Positions 6,401 to 14,709 of a stretch of 39,917 nucleotides of DNA are shown in pieces. The notes beneath the pieces are model-generated. The model was not told the origin of the DNA. It was given only the letters and a program-made list of their open reading frames with translations, and searched no databases. Each line of letters begins with the position of its first letter. Within the stretch, counting starts at the first letter, position 1. A program made the translations under genes and the position numbers. The DNA is from Nocardia carnea (lineage in GTDB: Bacteria; Actinomycetota; Actinomycetes; Mycobacteriales; Mycobacteriaceae): positions 1-39,917 of the forward strand of contig NZ_JARWOV010000238.1 of NCBI RefSeq assembly GCF_029868855.1. Reading direction: 5' to 3'.

Positions 6401-9208
6401 TCACCAGTGGTCCAATAGGATTTGCGCAAGATGCCGGCCGCGCCCAGCAGCCAGTTGATCGGCCTGGGTACGGCAGGAGAAGCCGTCTGCCACGAACACG
6501 GCGCCGGGTGGTGCGCTCGCCAGAGCCGGAAGCAATCCGTTTCCGGCCACCGACACCGATATTTCATAGTGGCCCTGTTGCATTCCGAAATTACCGGCGA
6601 GACCGCAGCATCCTGCGATTTCTGTCACATTCATACCCATGCTGGCAAATATCCGGCGATCGGCATCGAAGCCCAGAACGGAATAGTGATGGCAGTGTGG
6701 TTGCACCACGATCGGGCGGTCGGGACGGCCGGGCGGACACCAATCCGGCTGCGCCAGCAAGAACTCCGCGAGCGTACGCACCGCGGCAGCCACCGGGCGA
6801 GCGCGCGCGTCGTCGGGGAGCAGCTCCGGTAGGTCGGCGCGCAGTGCGGCCGTGCACGATGGTTCGAGACCGATGACGAGCCCGCCGGCGCGAACATGGG
6901 GGTCGAGATGGTCGAGGGTCCGCCGTAACCGGGCACGCGCACCGTCCAATTGCCCGGTGCTGATCCAGGTGAGCCCGCAACACACCTGCCGATCGGGCAG
7001 TACGACCCGATACCCCAGCGAGTTCAGCAGCGTCACCGCCGCCTGCGCGATCTCCGGGTCGAAAGCATTGGTGAAGGTATCGACCCAGAGCATCACGGTT
7101 CCCACTTCCGGGACCCGCACCTGCTGTTTGGACGATTCCTTCTGCCATATCCGCCGGAACGGGCGGGCGGCCAGTTCCGGGACCGCCCGCCGCGGGTCGG
7201 CGCCTGCAGCGCGCATACCCCATCGCCGCAACGGCTCCACCCGCGCCGCGGCGTTCACCAGACGAGGCAGGCGAGTCGCCCCCGCGAGCCAGCGTGGGAG
7301 CATACCCAGCGCATAGTGGTCGCGCGGCCGGAGACGGCGCCGGTAGCGGCGGTACAGGGTCTCGGACTTGTAGGTCGCCATATCGACCCCGGCCGGGCAG
7401 TCGGTACCGCAGGCCCGGCAGGACAGGCACAGGTCCAGGGATTCGGCCACCGCCGGCGCGGACCAAGCGAGATCGCCCCGGACGACCTCCTGCAGTACCC
7501 GGGCCCTACCCCGGGTGGTGTCCTTCTCATCGGCGGTCGCGAGATAGGACGGGCACATGAAGCCGCCCGCGGCGCGGGTATCGGCCCGGCATTTGCCCAC
7601 CCCGACGCAGCGGTGCACCGCTGTGGACAGGTCGCCGCCGTCGCGGTCGAGCACGAAACCACCGGCCGATGGCATCGGACCCAGCCCGCGCAACCGGAGA
7701 TCGGCATCCAGCGGCCGCGGCTGCACCAACACTCCGGGGTTGAGGACACCCGCCGGATCGAAGAGCGCCTTGTATCCGGCGAAAACGGCACGGACCTCGG
7801 GCGAGTACATGATCTCCAGCAGTTCCGAACGGGCCCGCCCGTCGCCGTGCTCGCCGCTGAGCGAACCGCCGTGACGCACCACGAGATGCGCCGCATCGGT
7901 CAGGAAAGCGCGGACGCGATCGGGTCCCTCGGCGATGGGCAGATCCAGCCGAACATGCATACAACCGTCGCCGATATGCCCGTAGAGCAAACCGTCGACC
8001 TTGTGCTCCCGCGTCAACTCCTCGAAATCGCGCAGGTAGGCACCCAATCGAGGGGGTGGCACGGCGGCATCTTCCCAGCCGGGCCAGGCCGGCTGCCCGT
8101 CGCGGGTGCGCCCGGCCAGGCCGGCGCCGTCGGCGCGGATCCGCCACAGTGCCGCGGCGGCACCCGGGTCGGCGATGACACGGCTGTCGAGGGCACCGGC
8201 CGTCCGGCACAATCGATCGGCGGCGGCCCGGGCAGCGGCCGGGCTGTCACCCGCCAGTTCGACGAACAACCAGCCGTGTCCTCGCGGAAGATCCGGTACC
8301 CGCCTGCCGTGGGCGCGCACCATATCGACCAAACGTGCGTCGATTCCCTCCACCGCTACCGGCGCCACCGCGAGCACCGCGGCGATATCGTCGGCCGCTG
8401 TTGCCAGATCCTCGTAACCGAGCACGACGAGCAAGGTCGCGGCGGGAATCGGCACCAACTCCACTTCGGCTTCCAGCAGCACCCCGCAGGTGCCCTCGGT
8501 GCCGACGAAAGCGCCGGCGACCGAACTACCCCGCTCCGGAAGTAGGTACTCCAGACCGTAGCCGGAGGCCTGGCGATCGAACCGGCCGAGATCGGTGCGC
8601 AGTACCGCGAGCGAGGCGCCGGTGAACTCGGGTAGCCCGGGCACCGCGGCCAGGTCGTCTGCGAGTCGGCGCTCGGTGCCGGTCCCGTCGAGGATCCGCA
8701 GCTCACGAACCCGGTCGGAGGTGCGACCCCAGGCGATGGCATGCGGTCCGCACGCGTTGTTGCCGATCATTCCACCGAGCGTGCAGCGGTCCTGTGTGGA
8801 CGGGTCGGGACCGAACCGCAACCCGTGTTCTCGCGCCGAGCGCTGCAGATCGGCCAACACCACGCCGGGCTGCACCCGGGCGGTGCGGCGTTGCGGATCG
8901 ATCTCGGCGATACCGGTCATATGCCTGCTGAAATCGCAGACGATGCCGGGGCCCACGGCATTGCCGGCCACGGAGGTTCCGCCGCCACGCGGGGTCAGGG
9001 GGATACCTTCGGAACGTGCGAGTTCCAGCACTGCCGCCACGTCTGCGTCCGACCGGGGAAACACCACGACCTCCGGAAGCACCCGGTAGTTCGACGCATC
9101 GGCGGAGTACTCCGCCCGGCGGCGATAGGACGTGTCCACCGCATCCGCACCGATCCGGGCACACAGCTCCCGCGCGAGCGTATCCCGCCGCCTGTCGTGG
9201 TCGGTCAC
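6401..9208 (-). CDS. FAD-binding and Fe-S-binding oxidoreductase (D-2-hydroxyacid dehydrogenase type)
   Basis: A fusion of a GlcD/VAO-type FAD domain and a GlpC/CCG-type iron-sulfur domain, 935 residues from the GTG chosen here. The family includes quinone-linked D-lactate and D-2-hydroxyglutarate dehydrogenases such as YdiJ; the substrate cannot be told from sequence. The FAD loop is PRGGGTSVAGNAVGPG at 73-88, and GHIGDGCMHVRLDLP is the FAD-oxidase C-terminal motif. Further on are CVGVGKC, then CLSCRACGTDCPAG for a [4Fe-4S] cluster, and two CCG motifs (VCCGLTW and GCCGLAGN). The frame opens 26 codons earlier, but that stretch is low-complexity and no start has a strong ribosome-binding site, so the N-terminus is tentative. 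Single gene, no operon partner. Confidence 0.9.
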   Translation of the reverse strand: MTDHDRRRDTLARELCARIGADAVDTSYRRRAEYSADASNYRVLPEVVVFPRSDADVAAVLELARSEGIPLTPRGGGTSVAGNAVGPGIVCDFSRHMTGIAEIDPQRRTARVQPGVVLADLQRSAREHGLRFGPDPSTQDRCTLGGMIGNNACGPHAIAWGRTSDRVRELRILDGTGTERRLADDLAAVPGLPEFTGASLAVLRTDLGRFDRQASGYGLEYLLPERGSSVAGAFVGTEGTCGVLLEAEVELVPIPAATLLVVLGYEDLATAADDIAAVLAVAPVAVEGIDARLVDMVRAHGRRVPDLPRGHGWLFVELAGDSPAAARAAADRLCRTAGALDSRVIADPGAAAALWRIRADGAGLAGRTRDGQPAWPGWEDAAVPPPRLGAYLRDFEELTREHKVDGLLYGHIGDGCMHVRLDLPIAEGPDRVRAFLTDAAHLVVRHGGSLSGEHGDGRARSELLEIMYSPEVRAVFAGYKALFDPAGVLNPGVLVQPRPLDADLRLRGLGPMPSAGGFVLDRDGGDLSTAVHRCVGVGKCRADTRAAGGFMCPSYLATADEKDTTRGRARVLQEVVRGDLAWSAPAVAESLDLCLSCRACGTDCPAGVDMATYKSETLYRRYRRRLRPRDHYALGMLPRWLAGATRLPRLVNAAARVEPLRRWGMRAAGADPRRAVPELAARPFRRIWQKESSKQQVRVPEVGTVMLWVDTFTNAFDPEIAQAAVTLLNSLGYRVVLPDRQVCCGLTWISTGQLDGARARLRRTLDHLDPHVRAGGLVIGLEPSCTAALRADLPELLPDDARARPVAAAVRTLAEFLLAQPDWCPPGRPDRPIVVQPHCHHYSVLGFDADRRIFASMGMNVTEIAGCCGLAGNFGMQQGHYEISVSVAGNGLLPALASAPPGAVFVADGFSCRTQADQLAAGRGRHLAQILLDHW

Positions 9209-9628
9209 AGCGACCAGCCTAGGCGCACCATCGGCTCCGTCCCGGGCCTGCGCGCCGATATGCCGCCCCCCGAACACGCGGCGCACCGGAACTCTGCCAC
9301 GGCCTCACTACGGCGCCGGATGCCGGCGCCCAGACCGGACCCACGTCCGTTGGGCGCAGTAGAGCGGGTCGTGCTCCGACCGGATGCAAGCTTGTGGCGG
9401 CTATTCGTCCGACAACCGCCGGCGCCATGACGACTCGAACAGGTCTCGGCCGCTCATCGGATCCACTCGGGCGTCCCTCACCCATCATGAGCGGCGCCGT
9501 TCTCACCGGGCACGACCCGGAAAGACTGCTCGCCGGCCCGGCGGCGACGCCTGCTGTCTCGAAGTGTCACGCCGGTCGGCTCCCTCGATCGGTCGGTCCT
9601 TCTGCCCCGAGTGCACGCGAAGCGCGGG
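9209..9628. other. Intergenic stretch with one hairpin
   Basis: No frame here has both a plausible start site and protein-like composition. A perfect eight-base-pair hairpin (GGCGCCGG, loop ATG, CCGGCGCC) at 9312-9330 lies about 100 bases upstream of the FAD/Fe-S gene. It could be part of its leader or a terminator. Confidence 0.5.
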
Positions 9629-10069
9629 TCAGGAGTCGCCGAGGTCCCGTTCCACAGAACGCACGGTGCCCTGGGCAAGCGCACACTGCACGGGGTCGGA
9701 ACCGTCCGATTCGGCGGTGATCACGCAGTTCACCACGGCCTGGCGCCGAGTGGACCCGGTGACCGTGGCGACGGCGCGCAGCCGCTCACCACGGGCGGGA
9801 CGCAGGTAGGTGACCGAGAAACCGCCGGTGAGCACATTCGCCCCGAGCACCGTCCCGGCGGCGAAGGTGACCGCGTTGTCGGCCAGGTAGGCCAGTACTC
9901 CGCCGTGGATATAGCCGAACTGCTGGGCGAGTTCCGGGCGGATCGGCACGATCAGTGTCGCGGAGCCGGTTTCGAACGCGGCGAGCTCGGTGCCGACCAG
10001 GTTGGCGAACGGCTGGGCGGCCAGCACTTTCGCGGCCAGGTCGAAATCGAGCGGGGCTGGATGGGACAT
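9629..10069 (-). CDS. PaaI-family hotdog-fold thioesterase
   Basis: Hydrolyses acyl-CoA thioesters; the natural acyl group is unknown. The 146-residue length fits a single hotdog domain. The motif GYIHGGVLAYLADNA (53-67) holds the HGG turn and Asp64 at the catalytic acidic position. GGFSVTYLRPARGERLRA (82-99) is the usual following strand pair. The ATG is preceded by AAAGG at suitable spacing; a longer upstream frame is low-complexity and lacks a better site. It is divergent from the DinB gene over a 315-base gap. Confidence 0.9.
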   Translation of the reverse strand: MSHPAPLDFDLAAKVLAAQPFANLVGTELAAFETGSATLIVPIRPELAQQFGYIHGGVLAYLADNAVTFAAGTVLGANVLTGGFSVTYLRPARGERLRAVATVTGSTRRQAVVNCVITAESDGSDPVQCALAQGTVRSVERDLGDS

Positions 10070-10384
10070 CTTCGCCTTTCGGTCGGTGAGCAAGTGTGCC
10101 GCGCTCTCGGTCGGGCGAACGCGCCACTCGGTGGAGCCGCGCCGGTGCCGGGCGGTGCGACTCCAGTCTGCCGCCCGGCGGACGTGCCCATCACTCGCCC
10201 GGCGAAACCCACACCCAGCACACCGCGCGCAACTCCTCCCCCCGACAGTCCCCTGGCCGCCACTCGATGGAACTGCAAGCCCATCGCACGGGCCTGCGGA
10301 CGACACCCGGTGGAGCGTCGAACGCACCGTCCACTCCGGGCGATATCCACCTGGTTGTCACCCGGGAGGAGTAAGACTGCAGAC
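10070..10384. other. Divergent intergenic region, thioesterase and dinB
   Basis: The 315 bases between the two divergent starts hold both promoters. I could not identify a convincing -10/-35 pair or a LexA box. GGGAGGAG at about 10361-10368 is the nearest ribosome-binding sequence to dinB. Confidence 0.5.
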
Positions 10385-11470
10385 GTGGCCAGATGGCTCT
10401 TGCATGTCGACCTCGACCAATTCCAGGCCGCGGTGGAGTTCCGCCGGCATCCCGAACTGCGCGGCCTGCCGGTGATCGTGGGCGGGAACGGGGACCCCGA
10501 GGAACCCCGCAAGGTCGTGACCTGCGCGTCGTACCCGGCGCGGGCCTTCGGTGTCCGGGCCGGGATGCCACTGCGGACGGCGGCGCGTAAATGTCCCGAG
10601 GGAGTTTTCCTGCCGCTGGACCCGCCCAGCTACGACGAGGCCTCCGAGCAGGTCATGGCGCTACTGCGGACCTTCACCGACCAGGTGGAGGTATGGGGTT
10701 GGGATGAGGCGTTCGTGGCGGCCGAGACCGACGACCCGGAGAGTCTGGCGGCCGCGATCCGTACCGGCGTCGCCGAACTCGGCCTGACCTGCGCGGTGGG
10801 TATCGGGGACAACAAGCTCACCGCCAAACTGGCGACCGGTTTCGCCAAATCGGTCGGTAAATCCGTCGATACGCCCGCCGACCAACCCGGTGCCCACGCG
10901 GGCACGTTCCGGTTGACGGCGGCGAACTGGTCGCAGGTGATGGCGCATCGGCCGACGAACGCGCTGTGGGGAATAGGTAACCGGATCGCAGCCCGGCTGG
11001 CCGAATTGGATATTCATACTATCGGCGATCTGATGGGCGCGGACCGCGCAGTGCTGGCGGCCGAGTTCGGGCCCACCAACGGTCCGTATCTGTGGGTAAT
11101 GAGTCGCGGGGCCGGCGATACCGAGGTGGTGACCGCACCGCCACCGCCGGTGGGCCGCAGTAAATCGGAGACTTTCCCACGCGACCTCACCGACCGCGAC
11201 GAGATACGCGAGCAGGTCGCGCGGCTGGCGGCGGAGGTCACCGCGGAGATCGCCGCGGCGGGCCGGATCGCCGTCCGGGTTGCGGTCACGGTGCGGACCA
11301 GCACTTTCTATACCCGCAGTAAACAGTCGAAACTGGGCGAACCCACAACGGATGTCGCCACCATCGTCGACACCGCGTTGCGCGTTCTCGACCGGTTTCC
11401 GCTGGACCGTCCGATCCGGCTGCTCGGCGTCCGGCTCGAACTGGCACCCGTCCCGGACCCGGCAGCTTGA
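10385..11470 (+). CDS. dinB: Y-family DNA polymerase, DinB2/DinP type
   Basis: Error-prone translesion polymerase of the DinB family. It follows the mycobacterial DinB2 (DinP) pattern over its length: HVDLDQF, then GLPVIVGGNGDPEEPRKVV, CASYPARAFGVRAGMPLR, VWGWDEAF and TFYTRSKQSKL. Catalytic acids are Asp9, Asp107 and Glu108. Position 14, the steric gate after DLDQF, is Gln, where Y-family enzymes normally have Tyr or Phe and mycobacterial DinB2 has Leu. The C-terminus (LELAPVPDPAA) has no visible beta-clamp-binding motif, as in DinP. Length is 361. The GTG is chosen because the upstream continuation is not polymerase-like; GGGAGGAG lies rather far upstream (about 16 bases). The ABC exporter gene starts 74 bases downstream. 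Confidence 0.92.
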   Translation: MARWLLHVDLDQFQAAVEFRRHPELRGLPVIVGGNGDPEEPRKVVTCASYPARAFGVRAGMPLRTAARKCPEGVFLPLDPPSYDEASEQVMALLRTFTDQVEVWGWDEAFVAAETDDPESLAAAIRTGVAELGLTCAVGIGDNKLTAKLATGFAKSVGKSVDTPADQPGAHAGTFRLTAANWSQVMAHRPTNALWGIGNRIAARLAELDIHTIGDLMGADRAVLAAEFGPTNGPYLWVMSRGAGDTEVVTAPPPPVGRSKSETFPRDLTDRDEIREQVARLAAEVTAEIAAAGRIAVRVAVTVRTSTFYTRSKQSKLGEPTTDVATIVDTALRVLDRFPLDRPIRLLGVRLELAPVPDPAA

Positions 11471-11544
11471 CCTCAATGATGGTTGAGCTTTTAGTGTCGG
11501 TGCACTGGAGTTGAATCGGGCTCCGGAGCGGAAGGACATGTCGG

Positions 11545-13425
11545 ATGAGCATGGAATCGGTTGCCTGGGATCAGATGTACCGGCGGATGCACGCCCCCGA
11601 GGAACAGCGGGCGTTCAGTCTCGCCACGGCCCGGCGGATCCTGGGATTCGCGCGGTCGCACCGGCGCCGGATGGGTGCGTTCCTGGTGCTCAGCGTCGTA
11701 GCCGCGGTCCTCGCGGTGGCCACCCCCCTGCTGGCGGGCCGGGTAGTCGACGAAATAGTCGACGGCTCCGCCGCCCGGACGGTGATCATGCTGGCCCTTG
11801 CCATCGCCGGCCTCGCCGTCCTCGATGCCGGGCTGGGTCTGGCGATCCGGTGGCTGTCGGCCCGTATCGGGGAGGGACTGATCCTCGATCTGCGCACCGC
11901 CGTGTTCGATCATGTCCAGCGCATGCCGATCGCGTTCTTCACCCGGACCCGGACCGGTGCCCTGGTCAGCCGCCTGAACAACGATGTGATCGGGGCACAG
12001 CGCGCCTTCAGCGACACCCTCTCCGGAGTGGTCGCCAACCTCGTGACCGTCATGCTCACCCTGGTGGTGATGCTCCAGCTGTCCTGGCAGATCACGCTGC
12101 TCGCCCTGCTGTTGCTACCGGTCTTCGTGATACCGGCCCGGCGGATGGGTGATCGGCTGGCCGATATCCAGCGCGAGGCCGCCGGGCTGAACGCGGCCAT
12201 GAGCACCCAGATGACCGAACGTTTCTCGGCGCCGGGCGCCACCCTGGTGAAGCTGTTCGGCCGGCCGGATCAAGAGTCCGGCGAATTCGCCCTGCGCGCG
12301 CGGCGGGTGCGCGATATCGGGGTGCGTACCGCCATGCTGCAAACCGTGTTCGTCACGGCTTTGACGCTGGTCTCGGCACTGGCCGTGGCGCTGGTGTACG
12401 GCCTGGGCGGTTGGTATGCGCTGCGCGGGCAGCTCGACGCGGGGGCGGTCGTGGCCCTGTCGCTCCTGCTGACCAGGCTGTACTCGCCGCTCACCGCACT
12501 CGCGAGCGCACGGATGGAGGTCATGTCGGCCCTGGTCAGCTTCGAGCGGGTCTTCGAGGTCCTCGATCTCGAACCGCTGATCGAGGATGCGCCCGGCGCC
12601 CGGCCGGTCCCGGCCGGTGGTGTCGCGGTGGAATTCGACGATGTGCGCTTCGGATACCCTGCGGCGGACAAGGTCTCGCTGGCTTCACTGGAGGAGGTGG
12701 CGACCCTGGACACCCGCGGTGGTGAGGAAGTGCTGCACGGCGTCAGCCTGCGCGCCGAACCGGGCGAGCTCATCGCCCTGGTGGGTTCCTCCGGCGCCGG
12801 TAAATCGACCATCGCCCAACTGGTTTCACGACTCTACGATGTCGATTCCGGTTCGGTACGGCTGGGCGGCACCGATGTCCGCGAGTTGAGCACGGCCTCC
12901 ATCCGGGAAACGGTAGGCCTGGTAACCCAGGACGGGCACCTGTTCCACGACACCATCCGGTCCAATCTGCTACTGGCCGCCCCCGATGCCGACGAGGCAC
13001 AGCTGTGGGATGCGCTGGGCCGCGCCCGGTTACGTGATCTGATCGCCTCGCTACCCGACGGACTGGACACCGTGGTCGGCGAACGCGGTTACCGGCTCTC
13101 CGGTGGCGAACGTCAGCGCCTCACCATCGCCCGGCTGCTGCTCAAACAACCGCGAGTGGTAATCCTCGACGAAGCCACCGCCTCGTTGGACTCCACCTCC
13201 GAAGCCGCGGTACAGGCCGCGTTGACCGAGGCGTTGCAGGACCGCACCGCACTGGTGATCGCGCATCGCCTCTCCACCGTGCGCGCCGCAGATCAGATCT
13301 TGGTGGTGGAAGCGGGGCAGATCGTGGAGCGCGGAACGCATCCGGAACTGCTCGCCGCCGGCGGCCGCTACGCCGAGCTCTACCGAACTCAATTCGCCGG
13401 CGAACCGGAACCGGCCGCCGCCTGA
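11545..13425 (+). CDS. ABC exporter, fused permease and ATPase (MsbA/MDR type)
   Basis: Half-transporter with an N-terminal six-helix permease (about residues 40-320) and a C-terminal nucleotide-binding domain, 626 residues. Walker A GSSGAGKS is at 414-421, Q-loop Gln462, signature LSGGE 518-522, Walker B VVILDE 538-543 and H-loop His574. All ATPase motifs are intact, so it should work as a homodimer. The substrate cannot be inferred; relatives export lipids or drugs. The region between YP (371-372) and VLHGVSL (396-402) holds an insertion common in actinobacterial members. The ATG has GAAGGA eight bases upstream. It could be co-transcribed with dinB. The 3' end overlaps the convergent DUF3263-like gene by 37 bases. 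Confidence 0.95.
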   Translation: MSMESVAWDQMYRRMHAPEEQRAFSLATARRILGFARSHRRRMGAFLVLSVVAAVLAVATPLLAGRVVDEIVDGSAARTVIMLALAIAGLAVLDAGLGLAIRWLSARIGEGLILDLRTAVFDHVQRMPIAFFTRTRTGALVSRLNNDVIGAQRAFSDTLSGVVANLVTVMLTLVVMLQLSWQITLLALLLLPVFVIPARRMGDRLADIQREAAGLNAAMSTQMTERFSAPGATLVKLFGRPDQESGEFALRARRVRDIGVRTAMLQTVFVTALTLVSALAVALVYGLGGWYALRGQLDAGAVVALSLLLTRLYSPLTALASARMEVMSALVSFERVFEVLDLEPLIEDAPGARPVPAGGVAVEFDDVRFGYPAADKVSLASLEEVATLDTRGGEEVLHGVSLRAEPGELIALVGSSGAGKSTIAQLVSRLYDVDSGSVRLGGTDVRELSTASIRETVGLVTQDGHLFHDTIRSNLLLAAPDADEAQLWDALGRARLRDLIASLPDGLDTVVGERGYRLSGGERQRLTIARLLLKQPRVVILDEATASLDSTSEAAVQAALTEALQDRTALVIAHRLSTVRAADQILVVEAGQIVERGTHPELLAAGGRYAELYRTQFAGEPEPAAA

Positions 13426-13850
13426 AGGGCCGCACCGGATGATCCGGTTCGGCTTCCCGACCGGACCGCTGCCGTGGGACGCCCCCGGGTCGATGGAGCC
13501 GCCGGTGGACCGGATCGGGCGCCGTCGCCCGGATCGGCCCACCACGCCCGAGCCAAAGATTCCTGCAGATGTCTCTTCAACTGACGGGTGCGCGGATCGT
13601 CGGAACCGCGTGGTCGCAACGCCTCGGCCACCAATTCGAGAAACCGCTGCCGGGTCACACCGAACTTCAGGAAAATTTCCTCGGCCCCCGCGCCGCCGAA
13701 CGGTGCCCAGCGGATGGCGAAGCCCACCAGGGGTAGCGTCGCGGCATCCACTGCTCTGCCGATCTCCAGCGCACGGCACTGCTGCAACGCGATACGCACC
13801 CAGGAGACACCGCAGGAAAATTCCGGGTCCGGCCGGTCAATCGACGACAT
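13389..13850 (-). CDS. DUF3263-like small actinobacterial protein
   Basis: A 153-residue frame whose core, PLVGFAIRWAPFGGAGAEEI then FLKFGVTRQRFLELV (about residues 40-74), resembles the short actinobacterial DUF3263 pattern (F-x-RWAP-x-GG, then E-E-I-F-x-x-FG). Function is unknown; the fold looks helical. CGGAGG lies six bases before the ATG. The last 45 residues are low-complexity, and the gene runs 37 bases into the convergent exporter gene, so the tail may be poorly constrained. The family assignment is by eye and moderate. Confidence 0.6.
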   Translation of the reverse strand: MSSIDRPDPEFSCGVSWVRIALQQCRALEIGRAVDAATLPLVGFAIRWAPFGGAGAEEIFLKFGVTRQRFLELVAEALRPRGSDDPRTRQLKRHLQESLARAWWADPGDGARSGPPAAPSTRGRPTAAVRSGSRTGSSGAALQAAAGSGSPAN

Positions 13851-13870
13851 ATGCGGCCTCCGCTCCCTCG

Positions 13871-13999
13871 GCCCCCCCGCCCCCCCCCCCCCCGGGGGCC
13901 CGCCGGCCGGCCGGGTTACCCCCCCACCCCCCCCCCCCCCCCCCCCCGCCCCCCCCCCCCCCCCCCCCCCCCGGGGGGGCGCCCCCCCCCCCCCCGCCG
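13871..13999. other. G/C homopolymer island, probable sequencing or assembly fault
   Basis: About 130 bases made almost only of C runs, read as poly-glycine or poly-proline in any frame. It cuts off the C-terminus of the DUF35 gene. It resembles the islands at 83-226, 25429-25505 and 39713-39800 and does not look like natural coding or regulatory DNA. Confidence 0.85.
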
Positions 14000-14388
14000 G
14001 TTTCCCCGATCACCGCGAACACCGGGAATCTGTCCTCTCGTGGGCAAGGCTGGAACCCCACCCGCACCGGGCCGCACGGCGCCGCCGGGATCCGCCCTTC
14101 GATCGAGGCGTAGACCCACGGGCCCTCGTCGAGTTCGACGATGGCAATGGTCAACGGTGCCGCGGTATCGGTCACGCCGCGTTCCACCACCCGCCAGGAA
14201 AGGATCGAGCCGGCACCACAGGACGGGACCGGTTCCAGGTCGCTCGAGGCGCACGACGCGCAGTCGACAGTGAGCGGCGCGAACAGGCGGTCGCAGCGCG
14301 CGCAGCGCCGGATCATCAATATGCCCGGCCCGTGCTCTGCGGTGGTGGGGCCGCTACTGCCGGGGATTTCGGAGCGGAATGGATGCAT
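13999..14388 (-). CDS. DUF35 (Zn-ribbon plus OB-fold) protein, 3' end lost
   Basis: About 130 residues can be read. A rubredoxin-like zinc ribbon is given by Cys29, Cys32, Cys43 and Cys46 (CARC and CASC), followed by an OB-fold strand pattern (SILSWRVVERGV, TIAIVELDEG). This is the usual order of DUF35 proteins, which bind acyl-CoA and assist thiolases or hydratases in lipid and steroid metabolism. Reading then enters a G run at 13998, so the true end is unknown; most family members are about 130-150 residues. I chose the second ATG (14388) because GAAGG precedes it. No thiolase or dehydratase partner is adjacent. Confidence 0.75.
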
Positions 14389-14709
14389 GATTGCCTTCGC
14401 TGACGACATCGACGGGTCACGCCAGCATGGTCGGCCCGGAGTACGTACGCGTCGGCCGAACGACCTACGACATACCTATTTCTGCTCCGTACCGGACCCA
14501 CGGCCGTACTGAACGGCCGACCGCCGATTCGGGTCACTTATCGTGCGGCCGGAAACGACCTATCCCCCGATTCTCCGCGGTTGCGACCGCGACTCCGGGC
14601 GGTCGGACACAGCTCCAGTGCCCTCAACAGGCCGAAAGATGCCGGGCGGGCGGTGACACCACTGCAACGACGACTTGCCCCCGATGCCCAGGTCGATACG
14701 GCACCGCAC
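14389..14709. other. Intergenic stretch, nothing identified
   Basis: These 321 bases separate the DUF35 start from the 3' end of the molybdopterin gene. Any promoter for the DUF35 gene must lie here, but no clear element or small gene stands out. Confidence 0.4.

Noticed and set aside
10317..10332. LexA/SOS box before dinB
   Set aside because: TCGAAC is followed at the right distance by CGTCCA, which matches only three of six positions of the second half-site.
9611..10384. 258-residue N-terminal extension of the DinB protein
   Set aside because: Antisense to the thioesterase gene, with no polymerase-like sequence; the catalytic HVDLD motif normally lies within the first 10-15 residues.
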